A stretch of 20,044 bases of DNA from positions 1 through 20,044 of the forward strand of contig CAMOUK010000023.1 in assembly GCA_946626535.1 (NCBI GenBank), written 5' to 3'. Position numbers and translations under genes: made by a program. Within the stretch, counting starts at the first letter, position 1. Every line of letters begins with the position of its first letter. Source of the DNA: an uncultured Caryophanales bacterium (GTDB lineage: Bacteria; Bacillota_I; Bacilli_A; Acholeplasmatales; Anaeroplasmataceae). Below the pieces are notes generated by a model, which had not been told where the DNA came from, did not search any database, and was given only the letters and a program-made list of their open reading frames with translations. Of the stretch, positions 7,705 to 15,309 are shown piece by piece.

Positions 7705-8952
7705 ATGAACATAATACATTATTGTTTTGGACTACCTCCTTACGCATCAGGAGGCTTAACTAAATACGCAACAGATTTATTTTATGAGGAGTCTAAAAAT
7801 CATAATGTTTTTATTATGCTTCCATATAAGTATAAAAAGGAATTAAGATTTAAAATTAAGGGTAAGAAGATTCTTTTTTATTCATCACTTCCCTGCTCAT
7901 TAACATATGGAGTTAAAGAGCCTGATGATTTTATTAAAAAAATAAATCCTAATAAATTTGAAGAATTAATTAAAAAGCTAAAAATAGATGTATTTCATAT
8001 TCATACTATTCAAGGCTTATATTTAGAATTTTTAGAGGTTTTAAAGAAGCTAAATGTAAAAATTATATTTACAGCTCATGATTTTTATCCTATTTCACTT
8101 TCATCTAAATATTATTTAGATAAAGAAAAAAATGATTTAAATAATGTTAAGCTATCATTAACTTGTCCTTCTACAAAAAAGCTATATTTAAGTAGAAGTC
8201 CTTTTATAAATGGCCTAAAGAAATTTAAGTTTATTAAGAAGATATTTAATAAAAAGAAAAATATAGATGTTATAATAACTGAAAAATATAAAAATAATTA
8301 TTTAGAAAAATCAAAAAAGCTTTATGATTATTATTTAAAAATCCTAAAGCTTTGTGATGTTATTCATTATAATTCTAAATTAACATCAGATATTTATAAA
8401 AAATATATTGATGTTAATAGTGTTATTATACCTATTACTCATAGTGATATTAAAATAAATGATGTTAAAAAAAGTGATTCTAATATATTAAGAATTGGCT
8501 TTTTTGGTGAGCAAAGAGAAGAAAAGGGCTATAATTTATTAATTGATGTATTAGATAATATTGATGGTAACTTTAAGCTTATAACATATGGAAAGGATAA
8601 TCTAATTAAAAGAAGCTATATAGATTATAAAGGACCATATGAATACGATGATTTAAAAGATATTTATAAAAATATAGATGTTGTTTTAGTTCCATCTACA
8701 AATATTGAATCCTTTGGCTTTGTAGTAATTGAGGCTTTAGCTAATAAAACAGCAGTTATAGTATCAAATAATGTTGGATCAAAGGATTTAGTTAATCCAA
8801 ATTATATATTTAATAATAAAGAGGAATTATCTATTTTGTTAAATAATTTAGTTGATGATAAAAATAGGCTAAATGATTATTTTAAATATGATTTAAAAAT
8901 TAAATCATTTAGTGAGCATGTTAAAGAAGTTGAGGAAAATTTATATGTTTAA
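7705..8952 (+). CDS. GT4-family glycosyltransferase
   Basis: 415 residues with a GT-B fold. The N-terminal acceptor domain begins MNIIHYCFGLPPYASGGLTK, the usual glycine-rich entry of this family. FTAHDFYPIS and a following Cys match the HD...C pattern common in GT4 enzymes of capsule loci. The C-terminal donor domain carries GFFGEQREEKGYNLLIDVL and the PSTNIESFGFVVIEALA motif (about 330-346), with the conserved Glu pair of the E-x7-E type. The protein is Lys-rich, which suits peripheral membrane binding. The end of the gene overlaps the start of the polymerase gene by eight bases, so they are probably translated together. Linkage and sugar are unknown. Codon use is very AT-rich, like the rest of this operon. 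Confidence 0.88.
   Translation: MNIIHYCFGLPPYASGGLTKYATDLFYEESKNHNVFIMLPYKYKKELRFKIKGKKILFYSSLPCSLTYGVKEPDDFIKKINPNKFEELIKKLKIDVFHIHTIQGLYLEFLEVLKKLNVKIIFTAHDFYPISLSSKYYLDKEKNDLNNVKLSLTCPSTKKLYLSRSPFINGLKKFKFIKKIFNKKKNIDVIITEKYKNNYLEKSKKLYDYYLKILKLCDVIHYNSKLTSDIYKKYIDVNSVIIPITHSDIKINDVKKSDSNILRIGFFGEQREEKGYNLLIDVLDNIDGNFKLITYGKDNLIKRSYIDYKGPYEYDDLKDIYKNIDVVLVPSTNIESFGFVVIEALANKTAVIVSNNVGSKDLVNPNYIFNNKEELSILLNNLVDDKNRLNDYFKYDLKIKSFSEHVKEVEENLYV
8932..8936 (+). promoter_or_regulatory. Ribosome binding site that decides the start at 8945
   Basis: GAGGA lies eight bases before ATG 8945. The in-frame ATG at 8912 would give a Lys/Arg-rich 11-residue extension with no clear site in front of it and a longer overlap with the upstream gene. 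Confidence 0.55.
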
Positions 8953-10864
8953 AATTATAAAATATATAGAAAATAATTATAAATTTTATTTGTTAATTGC
9001 TTTAACATTAGCATATCATTTTGTATCATCTGAGGCCTTTTTAGTTGGTGTTGCGATTATATTTTGTTTCTTTTTATTATTAGATTTTATTCAAAATAAG
9101 AAGATACCAATTAATAAATTATTTATAATTACTATTCCTTTAATATTATATTTAATATTAGGTGGAGTAATGGGAATACCTTATTTAAAGGCATATGGAG
9201 CTCATGGCTATATTAGAGATATATTTTATCATTCTAATACACTTGCGGTAATATTACTTGCGATAAGCTATTTTTCAACAGGCTTAAAAAAAGAACAGCT
9301 TTTTTGGGCAATATTAATTGTTGGAACTATTATGGGCTTATATACCTTAAAACAAATAATTGATTATAAGGCTAATAACCCAGAAGATAAAATTGATTAT
9401 ATGACACTAAGAAATATAAGTAATGCAGGCTATTTAGTTAATTTTATCGCTCCTATTTCATTTTTATTTATTAAAAGATTTAAGCTATTAACTATCATTT
9501 TATCACTATTTAATGCATGTATGGCCTTTATTTCATTTTCAAGAGCGGGCTTTATACTTCTTGCCTTAATTATTGCCTTTATGTTTATGTATTATTTCTT
9601 ATTTACTAAATATAAGAAAGAAACTATAGTAGTAGCTACTATTGGCTTTGCGTGCTTAAGTGTTTTAATGAATATAGAATATTTTAAAAATATAGTTTCT
9701 AGATTTGATAAGACCTTTAATGAATTAAATCCCTTCCAGGATTTTACTGATGTTAATAATGTATATACATCATGGAGAGCCTATGAGGTATATTTAATAT
9801 CTGGAACATTTAAGGCTTCTAAATTAACAAATAAGATATTTGGTAATGGCTTTGGCTCATTTATTCATTCAGATATTGGTATTTGGTATGATAATGAAAT
9901 GAATTATGACATACCAATTTTCCACAATGGCTATTTTGGTGCTATTTTTAAGGGCGGTATCGTAGGCTTTGCCTTATATGTGGCATATATTATAATAATG
10001 TATTATATGTCATTTAAATATATTAAGGATAAAAAGGATTTATTATTAAATCTATCCTTCGTATCATATATAGCCTTAGCTTCATATGTTGTTATGGGTA
10101 TATATCATAAGGAGGTTTGGTTTATATTAATATTTTCAAGTATTTATTTAATTAAATATAATAAAAACTTTGATAATAAAACATATAATACAAATCCTAT
10201 ATTTGTAGATGATTATGAATTAAAATCATTAAAAAGAATTATTAAATCCTTTTTAGCACCAGTAAGAAGAATTGGTTTAAAGAATAAGAGCTTTTCTATT
10301 ATTTGTAATAATTGCTGGGCAGGCCATTATTATGATAATTATAATTTAAAATATTTAACTCCAACTATTGGGCTTGTTATACCTCCAAAATCATATATTA
10401 AGCTTATTAATAATCTAAATTATTATTTAAGCTTAGAATTAAAGGAAGTAAAGGCAAACACATTATCTTGTTATGAGATGCTAAAAAGAAAGGATGAAAA
10501 AGCCTTACTTAGAAAAGTAGATGATTTAATTTGTGGTAAGCTTGATGATGTAGAAATTATATTTTTACATTATGATTCATTTAGCTCAGCTGCAAGAAAG
10601 TGGGCTAAAAGAAAGAAAAGAATTAATTATAATAATTTAATTTATAAATTTAATGATCAAAATGAATTAGATGAATTAGATTTTATAGCATTTGATAAAT
10701 TTGAAGCAAAAAATAAATTGTTTTTTACATCAAATAAAAAATATAAGGATTATAATTTTTCATATTATGATAAAAAATATTCTAATTTAGGATATATATT
10801 AGATGATTTACATACTAGCTTTAATTTTAAAAAATATGTAAATAATATTGGAGAAGAAAAATGA
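8945..10864 (+). CDS. O-antigen ligase/polymerase (Wzy-like) fused to a C-terminal DUF1919 domain
   Basis: 639 residues in two parts. Residues 1-405 have about ten hydrophobic segments, an SFSRAGF motif (197-203) and a large loop at about 245-335 ending with FGNGFGSF and HNGYFGAIFKGG. That is the layout of the Wzy_C/RfaL polymerase-ligase family, which joins glycan units on the outer face of the membrane. Residues 441-635 match DUF1919: IICNNCWAGHYYDNYN, PTIGLVIPPKSYIKLI and EIIFLHYDSFSSAARKW followed by KRKKRINYNN. DUF1919 proteins are normally separate enzymes of unknown activity in capsule loci. The frame is continuous, so this is a real fusion unless the assembly is wrong here. The start at 8945 is preferred over 8912. 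The TGA stop overlaps the next start as ATGA. Confidence 0.85.
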   Translation: MFKIIKYIENNYKFYLLIALTLAYHFVSSEAFLVGVAIIFCFFLLLDFIQNKKIPINKLFIITIPLILYLILGGVMGIPYLKAYGAHGYIRDIFYHSNTLAVILLAISYFSTGLKKEQLFWAILIVGTIMGLYTLKQIIDYKANNPEDKIDYMTLRNISNAGYLVNFIAPISFLFIKRFKLLTIILSLFNACMAFISFSRAGFILLALIIAFMFMYYFLFTKYKKETIVVATIGFACLSVLMNIEYFKNIVSRFDKTFNELNPFQDFTDVNNVYTSWRAYEVYLISGTFKASKLTNKIFGNGFGSFIHSDIGIWYDNEMNYDIPIFHNGYFGAIFKGGIVGFALYVAYIIIMYYMSFKYIKDKKDLLLNLSFVSYIALASYVVMGIYHKEVWFILIFSSIYLIKYNKNFDNKTYNTNPIFVDDYELKSLKRIIKSFLAPVRRIGLKNKSFSIICNNCWAGHYYDNYNLKYLTPTIGLVIPPKSYIKLINNLNYYLSLELKEVKANTLSCYEMLKRKDEKALLRKVDDLICGKLDDVEIIFLHYDSFSSAARKWAKRKKRINYNNLIYKFNDQNELDELDFIAFDKFEAKNKLFFTSNKKYKDYNFSYYDKKYSNLGYILDDLHTSFNFKKYVNNIGEEK

Positions 10865-11757
10865 TTAAAAATAGCTTAAAGATTTATTTTACGTCATTTA
10901 AATATTTTTGGATTCCTCTAGTATTTATTTTAGGTGGACTAGGTATTGGTTCTTTAATTGTTTATTTTGGAGCTAGAAATCAAATAGATGATTTATTAAA
11001 TAGGGTAAAGGATTTGGCAAATGGTGCCAGCATTCAAGTAAATGATTTAATAAACTATTTAATTACTGAATCAAGAGCCCTACCATGGAATAGCTTTACA
11101 GATTTAATTAGAGTTCTATTTAAGGAAAATTGGCTACTTGGTACTATTGAGAATTTCTTTTCAACTGCAGTAGAAGATTATGCGACATATAAGGATGCGA
11201 TTAAAGCTGAAATCTTATCCAGCTATAATTCTATGCTTACATATTATGTTATATTTTTTAGCTTTTTAGGTGTAGGATTACTTGGAGGATATTTTTTAAC
11301 TGGTAGTTTAATTAGAAAGAAATGGGCTCCAAAAAGCATTTTAAGAGCTTTACTTGTTGCGGCAATAGATTTTATCTTATCTGCTGGTATAGTTGCTTTA
11401 ATAGGCTATTTAACATCACTTTGGACACCTGCTGTATATATCTCATCAATTATTTCAGCAGTACTATTTGCTTTCCTTATGGTTATAAAGGCTTATTTTG
11501 CTCAAAGGGATAATAGTATTAAATTTAAGGATGTTATGAATATTAAATTAATATCTTTAGTATTACTTATGATATTTTTATTATTCTTAATATCTGCAGG
11601 TTTCTTAGTATTAATATTCTTCTTATTAATGCTTATACCTTTTAAGCAGATAACATTATTAGTTTTACTTGCCGTTGCTTATGTAATATTTATAATGACC
11701 TCAATTTCAATTAACATATTAGCTGAGGCTGAGGTTTATAGAATGAAAAAAGCCTAA
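10861..11757 (+). CDS. Unknown multi-pass membrane protein of the polysaccharide operon
   Basis: 298 residues; I do not recognise a family. One hydrophobic segment lies near residues 15-36, then a mostly soluble stretch of about 85 residues with Trp and acidic patches that could face outside. Five or so further spans run from about 125 to the end; the last three are very hydrophobic. The C-terminus is short and cytoplasmic-looking (EAEVYRMKKA). The start codon overlaps the polymerase stop (ATGA), which implies coupled translation and a related role, such as an accessory to polymerisation or export. It does not look like a Wzx flippase, which would need about 12-14 spans. A general membrane protein of the DUF624 or YIP1 style is an alternative; I see no decisive motif. 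Confidence 0.75.
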   Translation: MIKNSLKIYFTSFKYFWIPLVFILGGLGIGSLIVYFGARNQIDDLLNRVKDLANGASIQVNDLINYLITESRALPWNSFTDLIRVLFKENWLLGTIENFFSTAVEDYATYKDAIKAEILSSYNSMLTYYVIFFSFLGVGLLGGYFLTGSLIRKKWAPKSILRALLVAAIDFILSAGIVALIGYLTSLWTPAVYISSIISAVLFAFLMVIKAYFAQRDNSIKFKDVMNIKLISLVLLMIFLLFLISAGFLVLIFFLLMLIPFKQITLLVLLAVAYVIFIMTSISINILAEAEVYRMKKA

Positions 11758-11771
11758 TTAATGGCTTTTTT
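11746..11771 (+). terminator. Rho-independent terminator overlapping the stop codon of the membrane protein gene
   Basis: AAAAAAGCC (11746-11754) pairs with GGCTTTTTT (11763-11771) across an eight-base loop. The stop TAA at 11755-11757 lies in the loop and the ascending arm codes for the last residues KKA. A reading frame that begins at ATG 11761 would start inside this hairpin, which argues against that start. Confidence 0.75.
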
Positions 11772-11775
11772 AAAT

Positions 11776-11780
11776 GGGAG
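11776..11780 (+). promoter_or_regulatory. Ribosome binding site that decides the start at 11788
   Basis: GGGAG is seven bases before ATG 11788. The earlier in-frame ATG at 11761 has no site and lies in the terminator hairpin. Confidence 0.6.
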
Positions 11781-11787
11781 AATTTTT

Positions 11788-12381
11788 ATGAATGAAGAGA
11801 TTAAAAATATTGATGATGCGATAGAAGAATTAGAGAAGGTTTTAGCATTAGTTCAAAAAAAATATAAAAGTATCACCAATAGAAGAGTCGTATTTAGTGC
11901 GATGATTATAAAAAAGACTAAAGATATTTTAGATGCTGCTAAATATTCGATTAAAAGCTATAATATGACAATTCAAATATCGCTTTTAAGATTATTATGT
12001 GATAATTGCTTAGCTTTAGAAGCCGCCAAGCTTATTGGTGTTGATGAATATGTTAATATGATAGATGAGGGAAAAAGAGTTTCTGATATTATAGTTGATG
12101 AAGAGGCAGAACAAAATATGAGCGATAATTATCTAAAAAAGCTAGTAGATAAAGATTATAAGGGCTTTGGGAAATTATATAATTTTGCCTGCGAAAGTGT
12201 TCATTTTTCTAAACAGGCAATGAGTAATGCCTACTTTAATGATAATGGTAAAATTAATTTAAATTTAGAGGTTGGAAATAAGAAACTTAAGGACATAATG
12301 CTATCAAATAATAAGCAGATGATAGTATTAAGTAAAGTCATCAAGGATATGATTTTAAAATTGGTGGTAATTGAAAAATAA
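11788..12381 (+). CDS. Unknown helical protein, HEPN/DUF5677-like at most
   Basis: 197 residues, predicted mostly helical, with no signal peptide or membrane span. It starts with an acidic coiled-coil-like helix (IDDAIEELEKVLALVQKKY). Notable are LLRLLCDNCLALEAAKLIG, a YLKKLVDKDYKGFGKLYNF stretch and CESVHFSKQAM. Paired helices with a late conserved-looking S-x-H resemble small proteins I loosely associate with DUF5677/HEPN folds, but I would not assign a function. Codon use matches its neighbours. It is placed between the polysaccharide terminator and the diguanylate cyclase; I see no clear promoter of its own, so it may depend on read-through of the preceding terminator. The start at 11788 replaces an upstream in-frame ATG at 11761 that would add MAFLNGRIF. 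Confidence 0.7.
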   Translation: MNEEIKNIDDAIEELEKVLALVQKKYKSITNRRVVFSAMIIKKTKDILDAAKYSIKSYNMTIQISLLRLLCDNCLALEAAKLIGVDEYVNMIDEGKRVSDIIVDEEAEQNMSDNYLKKLVDKDYKGFGKLYNFACESVHFSKQAMSNAYFNDNGKINLNLEVGNKKLKDIMLSNNKQMIVLSKVIKDMILKLVVIEK

Positions 12382-12399
12382 AAAAATATAATATATAAT
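12371..12399 (+). promoter_or_regulatory. Sigma-A promoter of the diguanylate cyclase gene
   Basis: TTGAAA (12371-12376), 17 bases, TATAAT (12394-12399). The -35 overlaps the last codons of the upstream gene. Transcription would start near 12406, about 40 bases before the ATG. Confidence 0.75.
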
Positions 12400-12445
12400 A
12401 AAATTGCAAGTTACGATTCAATTATAAGAAAAAGGCTGTGATACT

Positions 12446-13531
12446 ATGACAAATGAGAAGTTGTTAGAGCGAGAGTTTTTTAAAGAAAGAGGCTTAGATT
12501 ATGCCTTCGATTCATTGACAAAGGCATTAAATAGGGAAACTATTATTTCTTACGCAAACTATCTAATTGATAGTAAGAAGAGCTTTGCGATGTGTATGCT
12601 AGATATCGATAATTTTAAAAACATTAACGATAATTATGGCCACGCAATTGGTGATGAAGTATTAGTTAAATTCGTAGAAAACATTGAGAAGCTTTTAGGC
12701 GATGATATCGTAATTGGACGTTACGGTGGGGATGAATTCTTATATATTGTTGAGGACTGTGAGGAATATGATGATATTTGGCAAATTGCTCACGACGTAA
12801 ATAGTGGTCTTAGAAATGAAAAATATATGGGAATTGATAACTCTATTACTATAACTAGTGGTATTGCTAGATATCCTCTTAACGCTTCAAATTATGAAGA
12901 ACTATTCCAAAAGTGCGATAAGGCATTATATAGAGGAAAGACAAAGGGTAGAAACTGCTTTATCATCTATCTTCCTGAAAAGCATGCTAATATCGATATT
13001 GATAAGGCTAGAGAATCTGAAAAGAATCTAGTCGAGGTCAATAGAGAAATTGCATCTATTATTTTTAGTAAGACTGGTATTTTAAAGGCAATTAAAAATG
13101 CCATTACCTATCTAAATTCATTATTCTTATCTGATCATATTTGTATTGAAACAGAAAGAAATATGTATTTGGAAAAAATATCAAAGCTATCAAGAACTCA
13201 AAAATATGACCATATAGCTATTAGATTATATGATTCCATCGTAGGTTCATCTGGCTTAATTGTTGTTAATGGAAGACAGCAGCTAAAAGCTAGAAGCCCA
13301 GAAATTTTTGAGATGGCTTGTAAGCAAGATATTAACTCTATGATTGTATGTAGAATTCAAGCCTTCGGTAAGAAGTATGGCTATCTTAGAGTTGATATTA
13401 CTGAGCTTCCAAGAATTTGGCAGCTATCAGAACAAGAGGTAATATCTAATATGGCTAGATGTATAGCGGTAAGACTTCATTATGAGGATACAAATCTAGA
13501 TAGAGAATTTAATAAGGAATTAAATAATTAA
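12446..13531 (+). CDS. Soluble diguanylate cyclase: N-terminal GGDEF, C-terminal GAF-like domain
   Basis: Synthesises cyclic di-GMP from two GTP. The GGDEF domain spans about residues 20-175, opening with DSLTKALNR. Metal-binding MLDIDNFK lies at 51-58, NDNYGHAIGD at 61-70, and an intact YGGDEF (signature 94-98), so it should be active. The inhibitory I-site RxxD that normally lies five residues before GGDEF is not present (the residues are GDDI), which suggests no product inhibition there. Residues 200-350 look like a GAF-type sensory domain, ending YGYLRVDITELPRIWQLSEQ, a pattern seen in GAF modules of signalling proteins. No membrane span. Having the sensor behind the GGDEF is the reverse of the commonest order. 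The gene has its own promoter and terminator, so it is a single-gene unit. The ligand is unknown. Confidence 0.88.
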   Translation: MTNEKLLEREFFKERGLDYAFDSLTKALNRETIISYANYLIDSKKSFAMCMLDIDNFKNINDNYGHAIGDEVLVKFVENIEKLLGDDIVIGRYGGDEFLYIVEDCEEYDDIWQIAHDVNSGLRNEKYMGIDNSITITSGIARYPLNASNYEELFQKCDKALYRGKTKGRNCFIIYLPEKHANIDIDKARESEKNLVEVNREIASIIFSKTGILKAIKNAITYLNSLFLSDHICIETERNMYLEKISKLSRTQKYDHIAIRLYDSIVGSSGLIVVNGRQQLKARSPEIFEMACKQDINSMIVCRIQAFGKKYGYLRVDITELPRIWQLSEQEVISNMARCIAVRLHYEDTNLDREFNKELNN

Positions 13532-13558
13532 AGGGCTCAAATTTGAGCCCTATTTTTA
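13532..13558. terminator. Bidirectional terminator between convergent genes
   Basis: GGGCTCAAA (13533-13541) and TTTGAGCCC (13542-13550) form a perfect palindrome with T-rich sequence on both exits (TATTTTTAT on the + strand, TTTAATTATTT on the - strand). It serves the + strand diguanylate cyclase gene and the - strand ispG, whose stop is only six bases away. Confidence 0.8.
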
Positions 13559-14590
13559 TAATAAATCAATTTCCTTTTTTAATTCTTCAATAATATTTTC
13601 TTCTTTAATTTTTCTTAGTGGAACGCCCTTTTTAAATATTAAGGCCTCACCCTTTCCACCTGCGATACCTAAATCAGCTTCCCTAGCCTCTCCAGGACCA
13701 TTTACGATACAGCCCATTACGGCAACGTGGATCTTTTTATTTACTGTTTGGAGATATTCTTCAACTGCCTTTGCGATTGGGATTAAATTAACCTGAGTTC
13801 TTCCGCATGTAGGACAAGAAGTAAGTGTTGGGACGTTATCCTTTAGATGTAGTTCACTTAAGATTTCTTTTGCAGCCATAACCTCATATTTTGGATCATC
13901 TGTTAAAGAAACTCTAATTGTATTACCTATACCTTCTGAAAGTATTTTTTGTAATCCCATAGAAGAAGCAATTAAGCCCTTAAATAAGGTTCCTGCCTCC
14001 GTTACACCAACATGTAATGGGTAATTAAATTCTTTAGAAGCTAGCTTATATACCTCATAGCATAAATCGATATTTGATGCCTTCATAGATATAACTATAT
14101 CGTGGAAATCTAATTCCTCTAATATAGAAATATGCTGTTTAGCAGCTGCGATAAATGATTTAGCCTCCAGTGGCATTCCTTTAGGTAGAGAGCCGGAATT
14201 TACACCTATTCTAATTGGAATATTTCTTTTTTTACATTCATTTACTATTTCAATAATTTTTTCTTTATTTGAAATATTACCTGGGTTTAATCTGATCTTA
14301 TCTACACCCTGCTTAATACTAATTAAAGCTAGATTTGGATCGAAGTGGATATCAGCAACAAGTGGAATATTAATATGTTTTTTTATCTCACCTATTGCGT
14401 AGGCATCTAATTCATCAAGTACTGCAACTCTTATAATATCGCAGCCTAGCTTTTCAAGCTCATTTATCTGTTTTACTGTAGCTTCAACATCTTTAGTTTT
14501 TGTATTACACATAGATTGAATTAAAATTGGATTATTGCCACCTAATAGCTTATTTTCAACCTTAACTACTCTAGTTTCTGTTCTTATCAT
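13556..14590 (-). CDS. ispG: 4-hydroxy-3-methylbut-2-enyl diphosphate synthase, flavodoxin/ferredoxin-dependent (GcpE)
   Basis: Sixth step of the MEP pathway: reduces MEcPP to HMBPP with an iron-sulfur cluster. From the chosen start the protein has 344 residues. The N-terminal TIM barrel opens with RTETRVVKV and GGNNPILIQSMCNT, followed by VADIHFDPNLAL and DKIRLNPGNI. The C-terminal cluster domain supplies three cysteines, SCPTCGRTQVN and MGCIVNGPGE, and the fourth ligand Glu in the last motif, all as expected. The open frame reaches back to 14635 with ATGs there and at 14602, but the GGTGA site sits five bases before 14590 and family members begin at this point. It is the only minus-strand gene in the window. 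Bacterial-size form without the plant-type insert. Confidence 0.94.
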   Translation of the reverse strand: MIRTETRVVKVENKLLGGNNPILIQSMCNTKTKDVEATVKQINELEKLGCDIIRVAVLDELDAYAIGEIKKHINIPLVADIHFDPNLALISIKQGVDKIRLNPGNISNKEKIIEIVNECKKRNIPIRIGVNSGSLPKGMPLEAKSFIAAAKQHISILEELDFHDIVISMKASNIDLCYEVYKLASKEFNYPLHVGVTEAGTLFKGLIASSMGLQKILSEGIGNTIRVSLTDDPKYEVMAAKEILSELHLKDNVPTLTSCPTCGRTQVNLIPIAKAVEEYLQTVNKKIHVAVMGCIVNGPGEAREADLGIAGGKGEALIFKKGVPLRKIKEENIIEELKKEIDLL

Positions 14591-14595
14591 AATTA

Positions 14596-14600
14596 TCACC
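14596..14600 (-). promoter_or_regulatory. Ribosome binding site that decides the ispG start
   Basis: On the minus strand GGTGA is followed by five bases and the ATG at 14590. The ATG at 14602 overlaps the site itself, and the ATG at 14635 lies upstream of the -10 region. Confidence 0.6.
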
Positions 14601-14606
14601 ATATAT

Positions 14607-14635
14607 ATTATATATAGATGTTTACTTTTTTTCAA
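14607..14635 (-). promoter_or_regulatory. Sigma-A promoter of ispG
   Basis: Minus strand: TTGAAA (14635-14630), 17 bases, TATAAT (14612-14607). The inferred start of transcription is near 14600, only about ten bases before the ATG, so the leader is very short. Confidence 0.7.
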
Positions 14636-14637
14636 AT

Positions 14638-14646
14638 TGTGATAAT
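14638..14646 (+). promoter_or_regulatory. Extended -10 promoter of the YgjV-like gene
   Basis: TGTGATAAT: TGn extension plus a -10 with one mismatch. A -35-like TTTACT lies 14 bases upstream, too close to be sure. It is divergent from, and almost touches, the ispG promoter. Confidence 0.45.
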
Positions 14647-14672
14647 ATTTAAAAGGAAAAAAGGAAAAGATT

Positions 14673-15266
14673 ATGATTACAATTATCGCAAATGTATTAT
14701 CATTTATCGGTAATACACTTTTTACATTATCATCAATATTTAAAGAAAAAAAGAAGATATTGTTATTACAGAATTCTAATTATGTTTTAGCGATAATCTC
14801 AGAATATATGACAAGTGCCTATAGTGGTATGGTTCAAGAATCTATGTCTTTAGTTAGAAATATTATTTTATTATTTGTTAAAACAAATAGTAAGAAGGTA
14901 AAGCTAGCTATTACACTTTCTTGTGTAGCTGTTGCGGTAAGTGTGGGAATAGTTATTAACGTACTATATAGTGGAAATGCTTGGTATGGCTATTTACCAG
15001 TATGTGGAACAATAATTTATTCAACTGCCATAATTTTAGCCTTTATGGTCAATTTTAGCGCTTTAAATGCTGAATTATGTATAAAGGTAGGATTATTTAT
15101 AAATTCATTTATTTGGGCTACATATGGCTTTTTTGTTAACTTATATCCTATTATGATATTTAATATTATTACTATAATTTTATGTATTATATCTTTTATT
15201 AGAATATATAAAATTAAAAAAAGAGAAAAAAACCAAATTATAGTTGAAAATGAAAAATATGTTTGA
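14673..15266 (+). CDS. YgjV-family inner membrane protein
   Basis: 197 residues with about six hydrophobic segments; the short cytoplasmic loops are basic. It begins ITIIANVLSFIGNTLFTLSS, contains YSGMVQESMSLVRNI and WYGYLPVCGTIIYSTAII and ends with a Lys-rich tail. This layout (N-in helix pairs, an arginine in the SLVRN segment, a repeated second half) fits the YgjV/Imp-YgjV group, whose function is unknown. The assignment rests on motif resemblance. SD AAGGA at 14661-14665. It has its own promoter and its stop overlaps the next promoter, so it is separate from rpmG. Nothing suggests a link with ispG beyond divergent placement. Confidence 0.7.
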   Translation: MITIIANVLSFIGNTLFTLSSIFKEKKKILLLQNSNYVLAIISEYMTSAYSGMVQESMSLVRNIILLFVKTNSKKVKLAITLSCVAVAVSVGIVINVLYSGNAWYGYLPVCGTIIYSTAIILAFMVNFSALNAELCIKVGLFINSFIWATYGFFVNLYPIMIFNIITIILCIISFIRIYKIKKREKNQIIVENEKYV

Positions 15267-15272
15267 TATAAT
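15244..15272 (+). promoter_or_regulatory. Sigma-A promoter of rpmG
   Basis: TTGAAA (15244-15249), 17 bases, TATAAT (15267-15272). The -35 and spacer lie inside the 3' end of the upstream coding region and the -10 starts one base after its TGA stop. Confidence 0.8.
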
Positions 15273-15309
15273 ACTTTAGGAATAAACTTCAGTTTGGAGG
15301 GATAAAAAA

